A DNA stretch of 10,974 nucleotides, from assembly GCA_913046155.1 (NCBI GenBank), contig CAJWRY010000044.1:1-10974 (forward strand). Direction: 5' to 3'. The DNA comes from an uncultured Candidatus Nemicrothrix sp. GTDB lineage: Bacteria; Actinomycetota; Acidimicrobiia; Acidimicrobiales; UBA8592. The stretch's first letter is position 1. Each line of letters opens with the position of its first letter. The notes beneath the pieces were generated by a model. It ran no database searches and was not told the DNA's origin. It was given only the letters and a program-made list of their open reading frames with translations. Positions 1 through 7,608 of the stretch are shown piece after piece. The translations under genes and the position numbers were made by a program.

Positions 1-914
1 CCGTCGCTCATTGGTACTATTTCTCCGCCAACTTGAAGGACCATGTCTCTGAAACCTTCAAATTCCGTTCGGAGCGGTTCAGGCTTTGCAATAGCGAAAC
101 GGATCATATCCCCCTCCGCTACACCACGGAATTGCGAAATGCCTTCCCATGGTGTGGGGGCATTTGCATTTTTATGGAAGGTGAGATCAGCAAGTAATGT
201 GTCAGCAACTAGTGAACCGTTTTCGCCAGTTGCAATAGTGAAACGTTCTTTAACGGGAGATAGCCAGTTCACCAAATGATTTGTAACGACGTTATTTTCC
301 AGAAGGCCAGTTACTGCAACAAGATCCTCATGGTTTCTTCCCGCCTTGTGGGCAGTATGAGCAGAAATATCGGTGAAATTTGCTGCACCAACCCAGGTTG
401 TAAGATCCAAGTCATGTGTTGCAAGATCTTTGACAACGCCAACGTCTTGGATTCTGTTCGGGAAAGGACCTATCCGTCGAGTCGAGATTTGGTAAAGGTC
501 ACCTAATTCACCTGCTGCAATCCTTTCACGCATGCTTCGAATAGCGGGGTTGAATCTCTCAATATGTCCTACAGCGCCTATGAGGTCAGCATCGTCAAAT
601 GCCGCTGCGATTCGTTTTGCAGCGTCTGAATCTATTGCAAGCGGCTTTTCAACCAATGTGTGAACCCCTGCTTCGCATAACTGAAGCGCTACTTGCTCAT
701 GATCGCTTGTCGGGCACGCTACTATTGCAAGGTCAATTTTTCGGTCAATAAGCTTTTCTACAGAGGATACAATCAGTGATTCATCAATGTTACCGGTGCT
801 ATCTCCAGCCGGGTCAGCGATACCGACGAGTGTTACGTTATCCGTTGAGGACATCACCCGCGCATGATTTTTTCCCATCATCCCGAGTCCGATAAGTCCA
901 GCTCTTAGCGCCAT
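1..914 (-). CDS. Gfo/Idh/MocA-family NAD(P)-dependent sugar-nucleotide oxidoreductase (C-terminus cut by window start)
   Basis: This gene reads from the ATG at 914 and is still open at position 1, giving about 304 residues; the family is usually about 320-350, so only a short C-terminal piece is missing. Visible motifs are a Rossmann GLGMMG at residues 9-14, the catalytic EKP at 89-91, GHIERFNP at about 116-123, and DLATHDLDL at about 163-171 carrying the conserved His-Asp pair (His167, Asp168). GHIERFNP-type sequence is typical of members that oxidise the 3-hydroxyl of UDP-GlcNAc-like sugars (GnnA, WbpB/WlbA). The ATG lies inside the last codons of the upstream aminotransferase gene, overlapping it by 10 bases, with GAGG at 925-928 as ribosome site, so the two are probably translationally coupled. 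I infer that it makes the 3-keto sugar nucleotide which the aminotransferase then aminates. Family assignment is firm; the exact substrate is not. Confidence 0.88.
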   Translation of the reverse strand, partial: MALRAGLIGLGMMGKNHARVMSSTDNVTLVGIADPAGDSTGNIDESLIVSSVEKLIDRKIDLAIVACPTSDHEQVALQLCEAGVHTLVEKPLAIDSDAAKRIAAAFDDADLIGAVGHIERFNPAIRSMRERIAAGELGDLYQISTRRIGPFPNRIQDVGVVKDLATHDLDLTTWVGAANFTDISAHTAHKAGRNHEDLVAVTGLLENNVVTNHLVNWLSPVKERFTIATGENGSLVADTLLADLTFHKNANAPTPWEGISQFRGVAEGDMIRFAIAKPEPLRTEFEGFRDMVLQVGGEIVPMSD

Positions 915-1960
915 GAGTTAATGACCTCAACAATCGTATCCAATTCGTCTTGTGTCAAAAGTGGGTGCACAGGTATCGAGAGAGCTTGCTGAGCAGCTGC
1001 TTTGGTATTAGGAAGGTCAATCTGTTTGCCGAAAGAAGGGAGCTCATGAACAGGTATTGGGTAATACACTCCATTGCCGATCTCTGCTTGGTTCAGGTAC
1101 TCTGAGAGGTCGTCTCTCCTATCCGTTGTGATGGTGTATTGATGATAAACATGCTCTGCGTCACTGCTCGCTGTTGGGACAGTAACTGTTGACAAGTTCT
1201 CACTAAGGAACTTTGCGTTTTTCTGCCTTTTGGTGGTCCGCTCGCGCAATTTCTTAAGTTGCACACGCCCTATAGCTGCATGGATATCCGTCATGCGATT
1301 ATTAAACCCAACCACTTCATTTTGGTATCTGATCTCCATACCTTGGTTCCTCAGCAACTTAGCTTTTCTTGCTATCTCATCATCTGAGGTAACGATCATA
1401 CCGCCTTCTCCGCTAGTCATGTTTTTTGTTGGGTAGAACGAGAATGCTGCTGTACCGAAGGTTCCAACGGGTTGAGACTTGTAGGTAGCTAAGTGGGCTT
1501 GAGCAGCGTCTTCAAGCAATGTTAGGCCTTTGCGCGAACATATTTCGGTAAGAGGGTCCATGTTTGATGGGTGACCGTATAGGTGTACAGGCATTATGGC
1601 AGAAGTGTTTTCAGTAATGGCTGCTTCTGCAGCTTTTGGGTCCATTGTGAATGTCTCAATATCAATATCAACGAATACTGGTGTTGCTCCACAAAGAGCT
1701 ACAGCGTTAGCTGTTGCAGCGAATGTGAAAGAAGGAATGATTACTTCGTCGCCACATTCAATACCTGACGCAAGCAAACCGAGATGTAAAGCTGAGGTTC
1801 CTGAGTTCACGGCTATGCAGTGGTGACCCTCCATAAATAGAGAGAATTCATCTTCAAAGGCAGCTACCTCGGGCCCTTGAGCGATCATTCCGCTGTCTAA
1901 TACTCGCATAACAGCTTGCTTTTCTTCTTCGCTAATAACGGGTTTTGAGAGACTGATCAC
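905..1960 (-). CDS. DegT/DnrJ/EryC1-family PLP-dependent sugar aminotransferase
   Basis: The 351-residue protein is a complete fold-type I aminotransferase. NSGTSAL at residues 52-58 forms the phosphate-binding region, EDAAQAH at 150-156 supplies the Asp (151) that contacts the pyridine nitrogen, and FYPTKNM places the Schiff-base lysine at Lys179, followed by the usual glycine-rich GEGG stretch. These enzymes transfer an amino group, usually from glutamate, to a keto sugar nucleotide in the cytoplasm. The start is GTG at 1958-1960: an in-frame TAG lies four codons upstream, and the N-terminus (LSKPVISEEE) matches the usual family start. AGAGG lies about 12 bases upstream, which is rather far, with AAG directly adjacent to GTG. 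The following gene is an oxidoreductase of the type that supplies 3-keto sugars, which suggests a GnnA/GnnB- or WbpB/WbpE-like pair. The sugar and amino position are inferred. Confidence 0.9.
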   Translation of the reverse strand: MISLSKPVISEEEKQAVMRVLDSGMIAQGPEVAAFEDEFSLFMEGHHCIAVNSGTSALHLGLLASGIECGDEVIIPSFTFAATANAVALCGATPVFVDIDIETFTMDPKAAEAAITENTSAIMPVHLYGHPSNMDPLTEICSRKGLTLLEDAAQAHLATYKSQPVGTFGTAAFSFYPTKNMTSGEGGMIVTSDDEIARKAKLLRNQGMEIRYQNEVVGFNNRMTDIHAAIGRVQLKKLRERTTKRQKNAKFLSENLSTVTVPTASSDAEHVYHQYTITTDRRDDLSEYLNQAEIGNGVYYPIPVHELPSFGKQIDLPNTKAAAQQALSIPVHPLLTQDELDTIVEVINSWR

Positions 1961-2102
1961 CTTATTAATCTACCTCTAGATTGAGTCGTAAACCGCATCT
2001 CAAAGAGAAACTATGAAAGCAGAAATTCTTTTACGTTATGACCTTTACTTATAGATTGTTAATGCATGTATCCTTTAAAAAGTTAGAAGAGAGGGATGTT
2101 CT
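1961..2102. promoter_or_regulatory. Divergent intergenic region between aminotransferase and SDR genes
   Basis: These 142 bases separate two divergent transcription units and must carry both promoters. For the minus-strand aminotransferase, TTGAGA (1998-2003) and TCTAGA (1975-1980) are 17 bases apart, but the -10 match is weak and would give a very short leader. For the plus-strand SDR, TTTACT (2044-2049) with TATCCT or an overlapping TGTATC around 2067-2074 is possible. These boxes are read by eye and are weak. GAGGG at 2091-2095 is the ribosome site of the SDR. I see no small gene or strong dyad here. Confidence 0.35.
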
Positions 2103-2864
2103 ATGGAATTAGGTCTTAAAGGCAAACGAGTAATTATTCCAGCTTCGACGAAAGGTATTTTGCGGCGAGTTGTTGACCAGCTAATTGATGAAGGTTGCGA
2201 CGTGGCAATATGCTCACGGTCCGAAGATACAGTTGCACGAACACTACGTGAATTATCTGGTGGCAAGGGAAGTGCCATCGGTCGAGCTTGCGATGTGAAC
2301 GATAAAAGCGATTACGAAGCTTGGCTGGAGGAGATGGTTGAGCAATTAGGCGGTGTAGATATTTTTATTCCCGGCGTAAGCGCAGGTGGTGGTGCTGACA
2401 GCGAACGTAATTGGTGGAAGAGCTTTGAAGTAGATGTTCTGTCGACGGTTCGCGGTTGTGAAGTGGTTATTCCGCACATGCGCGAATCTGGGGGAGGAGC
2501 AATTACATTTATTACTACGACTGCTTCAGTTGAAACTTTCGGTGGGCCTCAAGCATATAACGCTATGAAGGGTTCTTTGTTGGTATATGCCAAACAACTT
2601 TCCCAAGAGGTCGGAAGAGATGGAATACGTGTGAATTGTGTATCACCTGGCCCGATTTATTTTGAGGGTGGCGTTTGGCAGATGTTGAAAGATACTATGG
2701 CCAAATGGTTTGCAAAGGTTGAAAAAGATCACCCTTCTGGTCGACTAGGAACACCTGAAGAGGTATCAAATTGTGTGCTTTTTCTCTCGAGCCCAGCGGC
2801 AAGTTGGGTTTCTGGTACGAACCTAATAGTGGACGGTGGGTTCACAAAACGAGTTCAATTTTAG
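2103..2864 (+). CDS. Classical-type short-chain dehydrogenase/reductase with divergent cofactor and active-site motifs
   Basis: This 253-residue protein has the length and fold pattern of a classical FabG-like SDR: the C-terminal SPGPIYF, the RLGTPEEV segment, and the ending VDGGFTKRVQF, which resembles an SDR subgroup with a VQF tail. Tyr152-x3-Lys156 (YNAMK) is intact and Asp64-Val65 fits the adenine pocket. SRS at 38-40, after strand 2, suggests NADP(H). Oddities: the TGxxxGIG cofactor loop reads PASTKGIL (13-20), the NNAG motif is replaced by PGVSAGG, and the residue 13 before Tyr152 is Thr139 instead of Ser. GAGGG seven bases upstream supports the ATG. The Rieske gene follows after 9 bases, so an oxidation/reduction step on the same substrate is likely. 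It could also be catalytically altered; the substrate is unknown. Confidence 0.87.
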   Translation: MELGLKGKRVIIPASTKGILRRVVDQLIDEGCDVAICSRSEDTVARTLRELSGGKGSAIGRACDVNDKSDYEAWLEEMVEQLGGVDIFIPGVSAGGGADSERNWWKSFEVDVLSTVRGCEVVIPHMRESGGGAITFITTTASVETFGGPQAYNAMKGSLLVYAKQLSQEVGRDGIRVNCVSPGPIYFEGGVWQMLKDTMAKWFAKVEKDHPSGRLGTPEEVSNCVLFLSSPAASWVSGTNLIVDGGFTKRVQF

Positions 2865-2873
2865 TAGGTAACT

Positions 2874-4181
2874 ATGGAAGTTATACGAAAGAATAAAATC
2901 GTTCGAAGTAATCCCGAGAAAAACCCCAATGGAACGCCACTTGAGAAGACACCAGAAATTGATTTGGGAACTCAGATTATTCCCAAAGATCGCTACATAA
3001 GTAACGAGTTCATGGAAAAGGAATGGGAAAAGATCTGGACTAAAGTGTGGCTATTGGGCTGTCGCGAAGACCAAATTCCCGACCCAGGAGACTTTATTTG
3101 TACCAATATCGGTTCAGAGTCAGTGATAATAGTTCGTCAACATGATGGCGGACTCAAGGCATTTCATAATGTTTGCATGCATCGCGGAAATCGACTCGCA
3201 GATGAAGGTTTAGGTCATGCTGACCCCTTTGTTTGCGGGTATCACGGTTGGAAATATGGTTCCGATGGGACTTTCGTTGAAATTCCTGATCTAGAAACAT
3301 TTCCGCAGGGGAAGCCTCCTTGTAGCGGCTTATCAGAGTTACCATGCGATACGTGGGCATCATTTGTATGGTTTAGTCTCAATGCCCAGGTAGAGCCATT
3401 GGAGGAATATTTAGGAGAACTTATCGGCCACTTTGAGCCTTACCACTTTGAGCGGATGGCTATGACTCGTTGGGTCACAGCCGAATGGAATTGCAATTGG
3501 AAGGCTTCTGTGGATGCTTTCGCTGAGTCTTATCATACAGCTCAGACACATCCGCAACTTCTTTGGTATCTGGAGGACCTTGACCTCCAGATTGATTTGT
3601 ACGAGAAGCATAGTCGCTATCTTGTTCCATTTGGTCTTTTGAGCCCCCGAGTCGATTCGGTGGGAGAGATACCCCCACCATTGAAAGCTATGTTGCGAGG
3701 GGCTGGAATGGACCCAGCTTCATATGAAGGGTCAATGAATGATATTCGTGTTGCAGTGCAGCAATATAAACGTGCCACGCAGGAGGAACAAGGCAAAGAC
3801 TTTTCAGAGTTGCATGATGAGCAACTGACGGATGATTATAACTATTTGGTATTCCCTAATGTGACGACAAATACGCATTCTGATGACCTCATGCTTTTCA
3901 GGCATCGCCCCCATCCAGATGACCCTAATAAAATGTTCTTTGATGTGTGGATGTTTGAGTTAATCCCTGAAGGAGAGGAATGGCCACCGTTACCGAAACA
4001 TGATTTCCGCCCTGCGGGAAGTACTCGTTCTTTGGGGATGGTGATTGACCAGGACGCATCAAATTTAGCTACTGTTCAAGAGGGAATGAATAGTGCTGGG
4101 TTCCCAGGTTTGTGGCTATCTGACCAGGAGCTAAGGCTCAGACATTTTCACAAAACTATTTCTGACTATCTAGAGGAGTAG
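2874..4181 (+). CDS. Rieske non-heme iron oxygenase, alpha (catalytic) subunit
   Basis: The 435-residue protein has an N-terminal Rieske [2Fe-2S] domain with Cys101-x-His103, 17 residues, then Cys121-x2-His124, the usual spacing. The C-terminal domain holds the mononuclear iron site: Glu218-x2-His221-x4-His226 in AFAESYHTAQTH, with Asp394 in DQDASNL as likely third ligand. The acidic residue before the first His, which relays electrons between subunits (Asp in naphthalene dioxygenase), is Glu218 here. Such enzymes hydroxylate or cleave aromatic, steroid or other hydrophobic substrates using O2 and electrons from a reductase. About 45 residues precede the first conserved helix. TAGG at 2865-2868 lies just before the ATG, overlapping the end of the SDR gene. 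No beta subunit, ferredoxin or reductase gene is in the window, so electrons must come from elsewhere. Substrate not predictable. Confidence 0.92.
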   Translation: MEVIRKNKIVRSNPEKNPNGTPLEKTPEIDLGTQIIPKDRYISNEFMEKEWEKIWTKVWLLGCREDQIPDPGDFICTNIGSESVIIVRQHDGGLKAFHNVCMHRGNRLADEGLGHADPFVCGYHGWKYGSDGTFVEIPDLETFPQGKPPCSGLSELPCDTWASFVWFSLNAQVEPLEEYLGELIGHFEPYHFERMAMTRWVTAEWNCNWKASVDAFAESYHTAQTHPQLLWYLEDLDLQIDLYEKHSRYLVPFGLLSPRVDSVGEIPPPLKAMLRGAGMDPASYEGSMNDIRVAVQQYKRATQEEQGKDFSELHDEQLTDDYNYLVFPNVTTNTHSDDLMLFRHRPHPDDPNKMFFDVWMFELIPEGEEWPPLPKHDFRPAGSTRSLGMVIDQDASNLATVQEGMNSAGFPGLWLSDQELRLRHFHKTISDYLEE

Positions 4182-4243
4182 TGAAGGTTAGTAGGGCAGA
4201 TGAGAGGTAAGATAGTAAAAATCAAACTGTCAGGAAGCTTTTA

Positions 4244-5440
4244 ATGAGTAATAATCGTGAAGTTGTAATTGTTGATGCAGTCCGTTCAGCTACCGCCAAG
4301 CCCAATAGCAGGCTCTCACGATTCCATGTCACTGACCTTCTCGGTGATGTGTTGCAGTCATTATTTGAGAGAAACAAAGTTGACCCTAGTGCGGTTGATC
4401 ACGTTGCAGGTGGTTGTATCGCTCAAGTTGGTGAGCAGGCGAATAATGTCACACGTACAGCATGGCTTGCGGCTGGGCTCCCTTTGCACGTTGGGGCCTC
4501 AACTACATCCACGCAGTGTGGATCTGGTCAACATGCGAATACGTGGGCTCACTCTCTCATCGGGGCTGGAATGGCTGACATTGTTGTGGTTTGTGGTGTT
4601 GAATCCATGTCGCATGTTCCGATGGCATCACAAATACCTAGAGATGCGGATGGGAAAGCTTATTTAGGTGACCGATATACGGACAGGTATAAAGAGATGT
4701 ATGACCCTACAAACCAACTTGAGGGAGCTGAGCGAATTGCGTCAAAATGGAATTTGACTCGTGAGGAGTTAGATCATTTTGGTGTGCGTTCTCAAAATCG
4801 AGCAGCCATTGCATGGGATGAGGGGCGATTTGAAGGCCAAATCATTCCATTTGATGTGCATGGTGACGGTTCAGATATGCACGTGCGTGATGAGGGGCTT
4901 CGGGAGACAACCTATGAGGGTTTAGCGAAACTTAAACCCATTGCAGGGGTTGGCTACTTTTCGGAACCTGCAAAATATCACACTGCCGGTACTGCATCTC
5001 AGCTTGCCGATGCTTCTTCAGCGCTACTTGTGATGAGTAGAGATAAAGCTGATGAATTAGGGTTAACGCCTATGGCAAGAGTGATTAGTTCCTGTCTCGT
5101 AGGGAGTGACCCTGCGTTGATGCTGACAGGGCCAATCCCAGCGACCCAAAAGTTACTGTCTGATACGGGCTTAACAACTGATGATATTGATATCTTTGAA
5201 ATTAATGAAGCATTTGCTGCAGTTGTACTTGCTTGGGCAAAAGAGATGAAGCTTGAAGTAGACGATCGAGTTAACCCTAATGGTGGGGCAATCGCGATAG
5301 GTCATGCATTGGGGTCAACTGGGCCTCTTCTAATCACGAAAACTGTGCATGAACTTCAACGTTCAGGTGGAAAGTTTGGTCTAATAAGCATGTGTTGCGG
5401 TGGGGGATTGGGTACCGGAACGATTATTGAAAGTCTTTAG
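4244..5440 (+). CDS. Thiolase (acetyl-CoA C-acyltransferase family)
   Basis: The 398-residue protein has the full thiolase signature set: acyl-accepting Cys92 in TQCGSGQ, NEAFA at 321-325, His354 in GHALGSTG, and Cys384 in the CCGGGLG block, where the usual CIGGG has a second Cys. Length is normal for degradative or biosynthetic thiolases (about 390-400). It would cleave a 3-ketoacyl-CoA to a shortened acyl-CoA and acetyl- or propionyl-CoA, or run the reverse condensation. AGGAAG at 4232-4237, six bases before the ATG, fixes the start. It lies 62 bases after the Rieske gene on the same strand, in a likely SDR-Rieske-thiolase operon, so a side-chain or ring-degradation thiolase is a reasonable guess. 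Its last 17 bases overlap the end of the convergent DUF2867 gene. Family certain, chain-length preference unknown. Confidence 0.93.
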   Translation: MSNNREVVIVDAVRSATAKPNSRLSRFHVTDLLGDVLQSLFERNKVDPSAVDHVAGGCIAQVGEQANNVTRTAWLAAGLPLHVGASTTSTQCGSGQHANTWAHSLIGAGMADIVVVCGVESMSHVPMASQIPRDADGKAYLGDRYTDRYKEMYDPTNQLEGAERIASKWNLTREELDHFGVRSQNRAAIAWDEGRFEGQIIPFDVHGDGSDMHVRDEGLRETTYEGLAKLKPIAGVGYFSEPAKYHTAGTASQLADASSALLVMSRDKADELGLTPMARVISSCLVGSDPALMLTGPIPATQKLLSDTGLTTDDIDIFEINEAFAAVVLAWAKEMKLEVDDRVNPNGGAIAIGHALGSTGPLLITKTVHELQRSGGKFGLISMCCGGGLGTGTIIESL

Positions 5441-6899
5441 TATTTGACTCGGTCTTTTGAATTAGGTTATTGAGCATGCGGGAAAAGATGATTACATGCG
5501 CTGGGAGAAGCGCATACCAATAGGCTCTGCCAAGGACCCCTTTCGGCACAAATAGGGCCTGCTGAGTCACTAATGAATCACCGTTGTCTAACCGTTTAAC
5601 ATTCCATTCAAGCCATGCATGACCAGGAACTTTCATTTCGGCTAACAGCTGTAACCGGTTCTCATTTATTGAGGTGACTTTAAAGAAATCGACTGTGTCA
5701 CCGACTCGTAAATCTGTTGGATGTCGTCTTCCTCGGCGAAGCCCTACGCCACCCAACAGTTTGTCAACAAAGCCGCGTATTGCCCATAGCCAATTGAACG
5801 CAAACCATCCGTTATCGCCGCCTACAGAACAGATCGTTTTCATCAAAGATTCTTCGGATTCTTGTGTTATCGATTCTCTTCTATCAACGAGTATCTTTCC
5901 GCCTGACCAAACAGGGTCTGAAGATTCAGGGATAGCTGGGTCTTTGAAACTACTGGTATCAGACCACCGAGTGGGTATCTCTAACTCTTTAATTCTTGCG
6001 AGAGCTTTCCCGATAGCTGCCTCAAGGCTATCCCGATTTGAAAGCGAGCTGGTTTCTGTATCTTTGTATTGTACTACGACATCTGTGGTCAATGAATCAA
6101 TCAGAGCTCGAGCTAGCGTAAAGGGAAGTGGGCTAACCAAGTTGACCCAATGTGAGGAGAGACGTGGCGTGAGGACTGGAACGGGGAGAATTACTCTTCT
6201 TCGAAGGCCAGCAACTTTGGTGTAGGCGTGCATCATTTCTCGGTAGGTGACCACCTCTGGCCCACCTATCTCAAGGATGTTGCTTTGAGGTGAGTCGGTA
6301 TCAAGAACGTGGAGAAGATTCTCCAAGACATCCCCAATTGATATTGGTTGACATTTTGTCTTCGTAACCCAGCGTGGGACCACCATGACAGGAAGAACTT
6401 CGACGAGAGATCGAAGCATTTCGAATGACGCGCTACCGGATCCGATAATCACAGCTGCTCGTAACTCAGTCACTGGGGTAGGTCCCGCAGCAAGTATTTT
6501 CCCAACATTTTGTCGGCTTTGCAGGTGCAGAGACTTGGCCAAGTTGTCTTCTCCAAGTCCACCGAGATAAACAACTTGTTTGAGTTCACTTTGGTGGGCG
6601 GCTTCTGCGAAAACGCTAGCCATGTTCTCCTCAGCCTCTGCGAAATTTCGCTGAGCTGTCATCGAATGAACAAGGTAAAAGGCTCGATCGGCATCTGCTA
6701 GAGCAGTCAATGTTTGCTCTTTATTTTGCAGGTCAGCCTCAACAATTTCCACTTGACCCGACCACGAACGGTTAGCCAATGATTCTCTAGATCTTGTAAC
6801 GCATCGGACGCTATAACCGGATTCCAGTAACCTAGGAACAAGTCGACCACCAACGTAACCAGTTGAACCCGTAACCGCTATTAGTTCATCTCTGCGCAT
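5424..6899 (-). CDS. NAD(P)-binding extended/atypical SDR fused to a C-terminal DUF2867 domain
   Basis: The 491-residue protein begins with an NAD(P)-binding Rossmann domain (TGSTGYVG at residues 10-17, TRSRES after strand 2, YLGGLGE at 111-117) of the NmrA-like/atypical SDR kind, which lacks a standard YxxxK and often acts as a cofactor-dependent sensor or reductase. From about residue 330 to the end the sequence matches the DUF2867 pattern: WSGGKILVDRR, WFAFNWLWAIRG, LRVGDTVDFFKV, then a hydrophobic stretch near the C-terminus (YWYALLPAHVIIFSRML) that may touch the membrane. AGGA at 6907-6910 supports the ATG. It lies 19 bases after folE on the same strand and is probably cotranscribed. The reaction catalysed by such fusions is not established as far as I know. 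Confidence 0.85.
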   Translation of the reverse strand: MRRDELIAVTGSTGYVGGRLVPRLLESGYSVRCVTRSRESLANRSWSGQVEIVEADLQNKEQTLTALADADRAFYLVHSMTAQRNFAEAEENMASVFAEAAHQSELKQVVYLGGLGEDNLAKSLHLQSRQNVGKILAAGPTPVTELRAAVIIGSGSASFEMLRSLVEVLPVMVVPRWVTKTKCQPISIGDVLENLLHVLDTDSPQSNILEIGGPEVVTYREMMHAYTKVAGLRRRVILPVPVLTPRLSSHWVNLVSPLPFTLARALIDSLTTDVVVQYKDTETSSLSNRDSLEAAIGKALARIKELEIPTRWSDTSSFKDPAIPESSDPVWSGGKILVDRRESITQESEESLMKTICSVGGDNGWFAFNWLWAIRGFVDKLLGGVGLRRGRRHPTDLRVGDTVDFFKVTSINENRLQLLAEMKVPGHAWLEWNVKRLDNGDSLVTQQALFVPKGVLGRAYWYALLPAHVIIFSRMLNNLIQKTESNTKDFQ

Positions 6900-6918
6900 A
6901 GATTTATCCTAATGGGTA

Positions 6919-7497
6919 TCAGGACTTGCCAATCATTCGGAGAGCTTCCATCCGAGATGACATATCTTCGCGAAACACTCCATGGACTGCGCTCGTTACT
7001 GTGCTCGAGCCGGGCTTTTGTACACCTCGCATGGACATGCACAAATGCTCTGCCTCCACAACAACGATCACGCCCCGAGGTTCTAAAATTCTTTGAAGTG
7101 AATCGGCAACTTCGGTTGTTAAACGCTCCTGAACTTGAGGTCGTTTAGCATAGCCATCAACAATGCGAGCGAGTTTGGAGAGGCCGGTGATCCTGCCATT
7201 TGAACTTGGTATGTATCCTACGTGCGCTTCTCCTATGAACGGAAGAAGGTGGTGTTCACATAATGAATATACAGGAATACTTTTGACAAGAATCAACTCA
7301 TCGTGGTCATGCCCGACGTCAAATGTCTTTTCTAAGTGATGCGACGGATCTTCTAACAAGCCGCTGCACACTTCGGCATACATGCGGGCGACACGTGCGG
7401 GGGTATCAAGGAGACCATCGCGTTCGGGGTCTTCGCCAATAGCGTGCAGGATTTCAGTAACTGCTCGTTCTATGCGTTCGTGATCAACCATATTCAT
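6919..7497 (-). CDS. folE: GTP cyclohydrolase I
   Basis: This enzyme opens the guanine ring of GTP to 7,8-dihydroneopterin triphosphate, the first step to folate and other pterins. From the ATG at 7497 the protein has 192 residues, a usual length for the short bacterial form. Zinc ligands are visible: the CEHH motif (Cys and second His) and the Cys of HLCMSMRG; GLSKLARI and the C-terminal RMEALRMIG are also typical. The start is uncertain: ATG codons lie at 7495-7497 and 7489-7491, both without a Shine-Dalgarno site, and a TTG at 7546-7548 would add 17 residues that do not look conserved. The usual family N-terminus (VDHERIERAV) begins just after the second ATG. TATACT on the minus strand (7563-7568) could be its -10 box. 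A DUF2867 gene follows after 19 bases; no other folate gene is nearby. Confidence 0.95.
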   Translation of the reverse strand: MNMVDHERIERAVTEILHAIGEDPERDGLLDTPARVARMYAEVCSGLLEDPSHHLEKTFDVGHDHDELILVKSIPVYSLCEHHLLPFIGEAHVGYIPSSNGRITGLSKLARIVDGYAKRPQVQERLTTEVADSLQRILEPRGVIVVVEAEHLCMSMRGVQKPGSSTVTSAVHGVFREDMSSRMEALRMIGKS

Positions 7498-7548
7498 TGG
7501 GGATAGGGGGATAATTCCATCAAAGCATCTTCTATGCTTCTGTGCCAA

Positions 7549-7608
7549 ACAGCCAACGATTGAGTATATATAGTCAAAGATAGAATAAATAGCGCAGGAT
7601 TATTAGAT
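7549..7608. promoter_or_regulatory. AT-rich divergent promoter region of folE and the 2-oxoglutarate dioxygenase gene
   Basis: A short AT-rich block (about 7560-7590) lies between two divergent units. On the plus strand TAGAAT (7581-7586) is one mismatch from the -10 consensus; TTGAGT (7560-7565) is a possible -35 box but at a short 15-base spacing. On the minus strand TATACT (7563-7568) is one mismatch from consensus and would leave a leader of about 60 bases before folE. AGGA at 7596-7599 is the dioxygenase ribosome site. The assignment is by eye and transcription starts are unknown. Confidence 0.4.

Noticed and set aside
43..506. Two plus-strand open frames of 78 and 76 codons at the start of the window.
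   Set aside because: Both are antisense to the Gfo/Idh/MocA gene, whose motifs (GLGMMG, EKP, DLATHD) are clear on the minus strand.
4269..4667. A 132-codon open frame in another plus-strand frame.
   Set aside because: It is inside the thiolase gene, which has all catalytic motifs in its own frame; the shadow frame shows no recognisable domain.
5674..6225. A plus-strand open frame of 183 codons.
   Set aside because: It is antisense to the DUF2867 fusion, is rich in Ser/Arg/Pro as shadow frames often are, and shows no domain.
6912..7148. A plus-strand 78-codon open frame opposite folE.
   Set aside because: Antisense to the folE gene, which contains the zinc and substrate motifs; no ribosome site of note.
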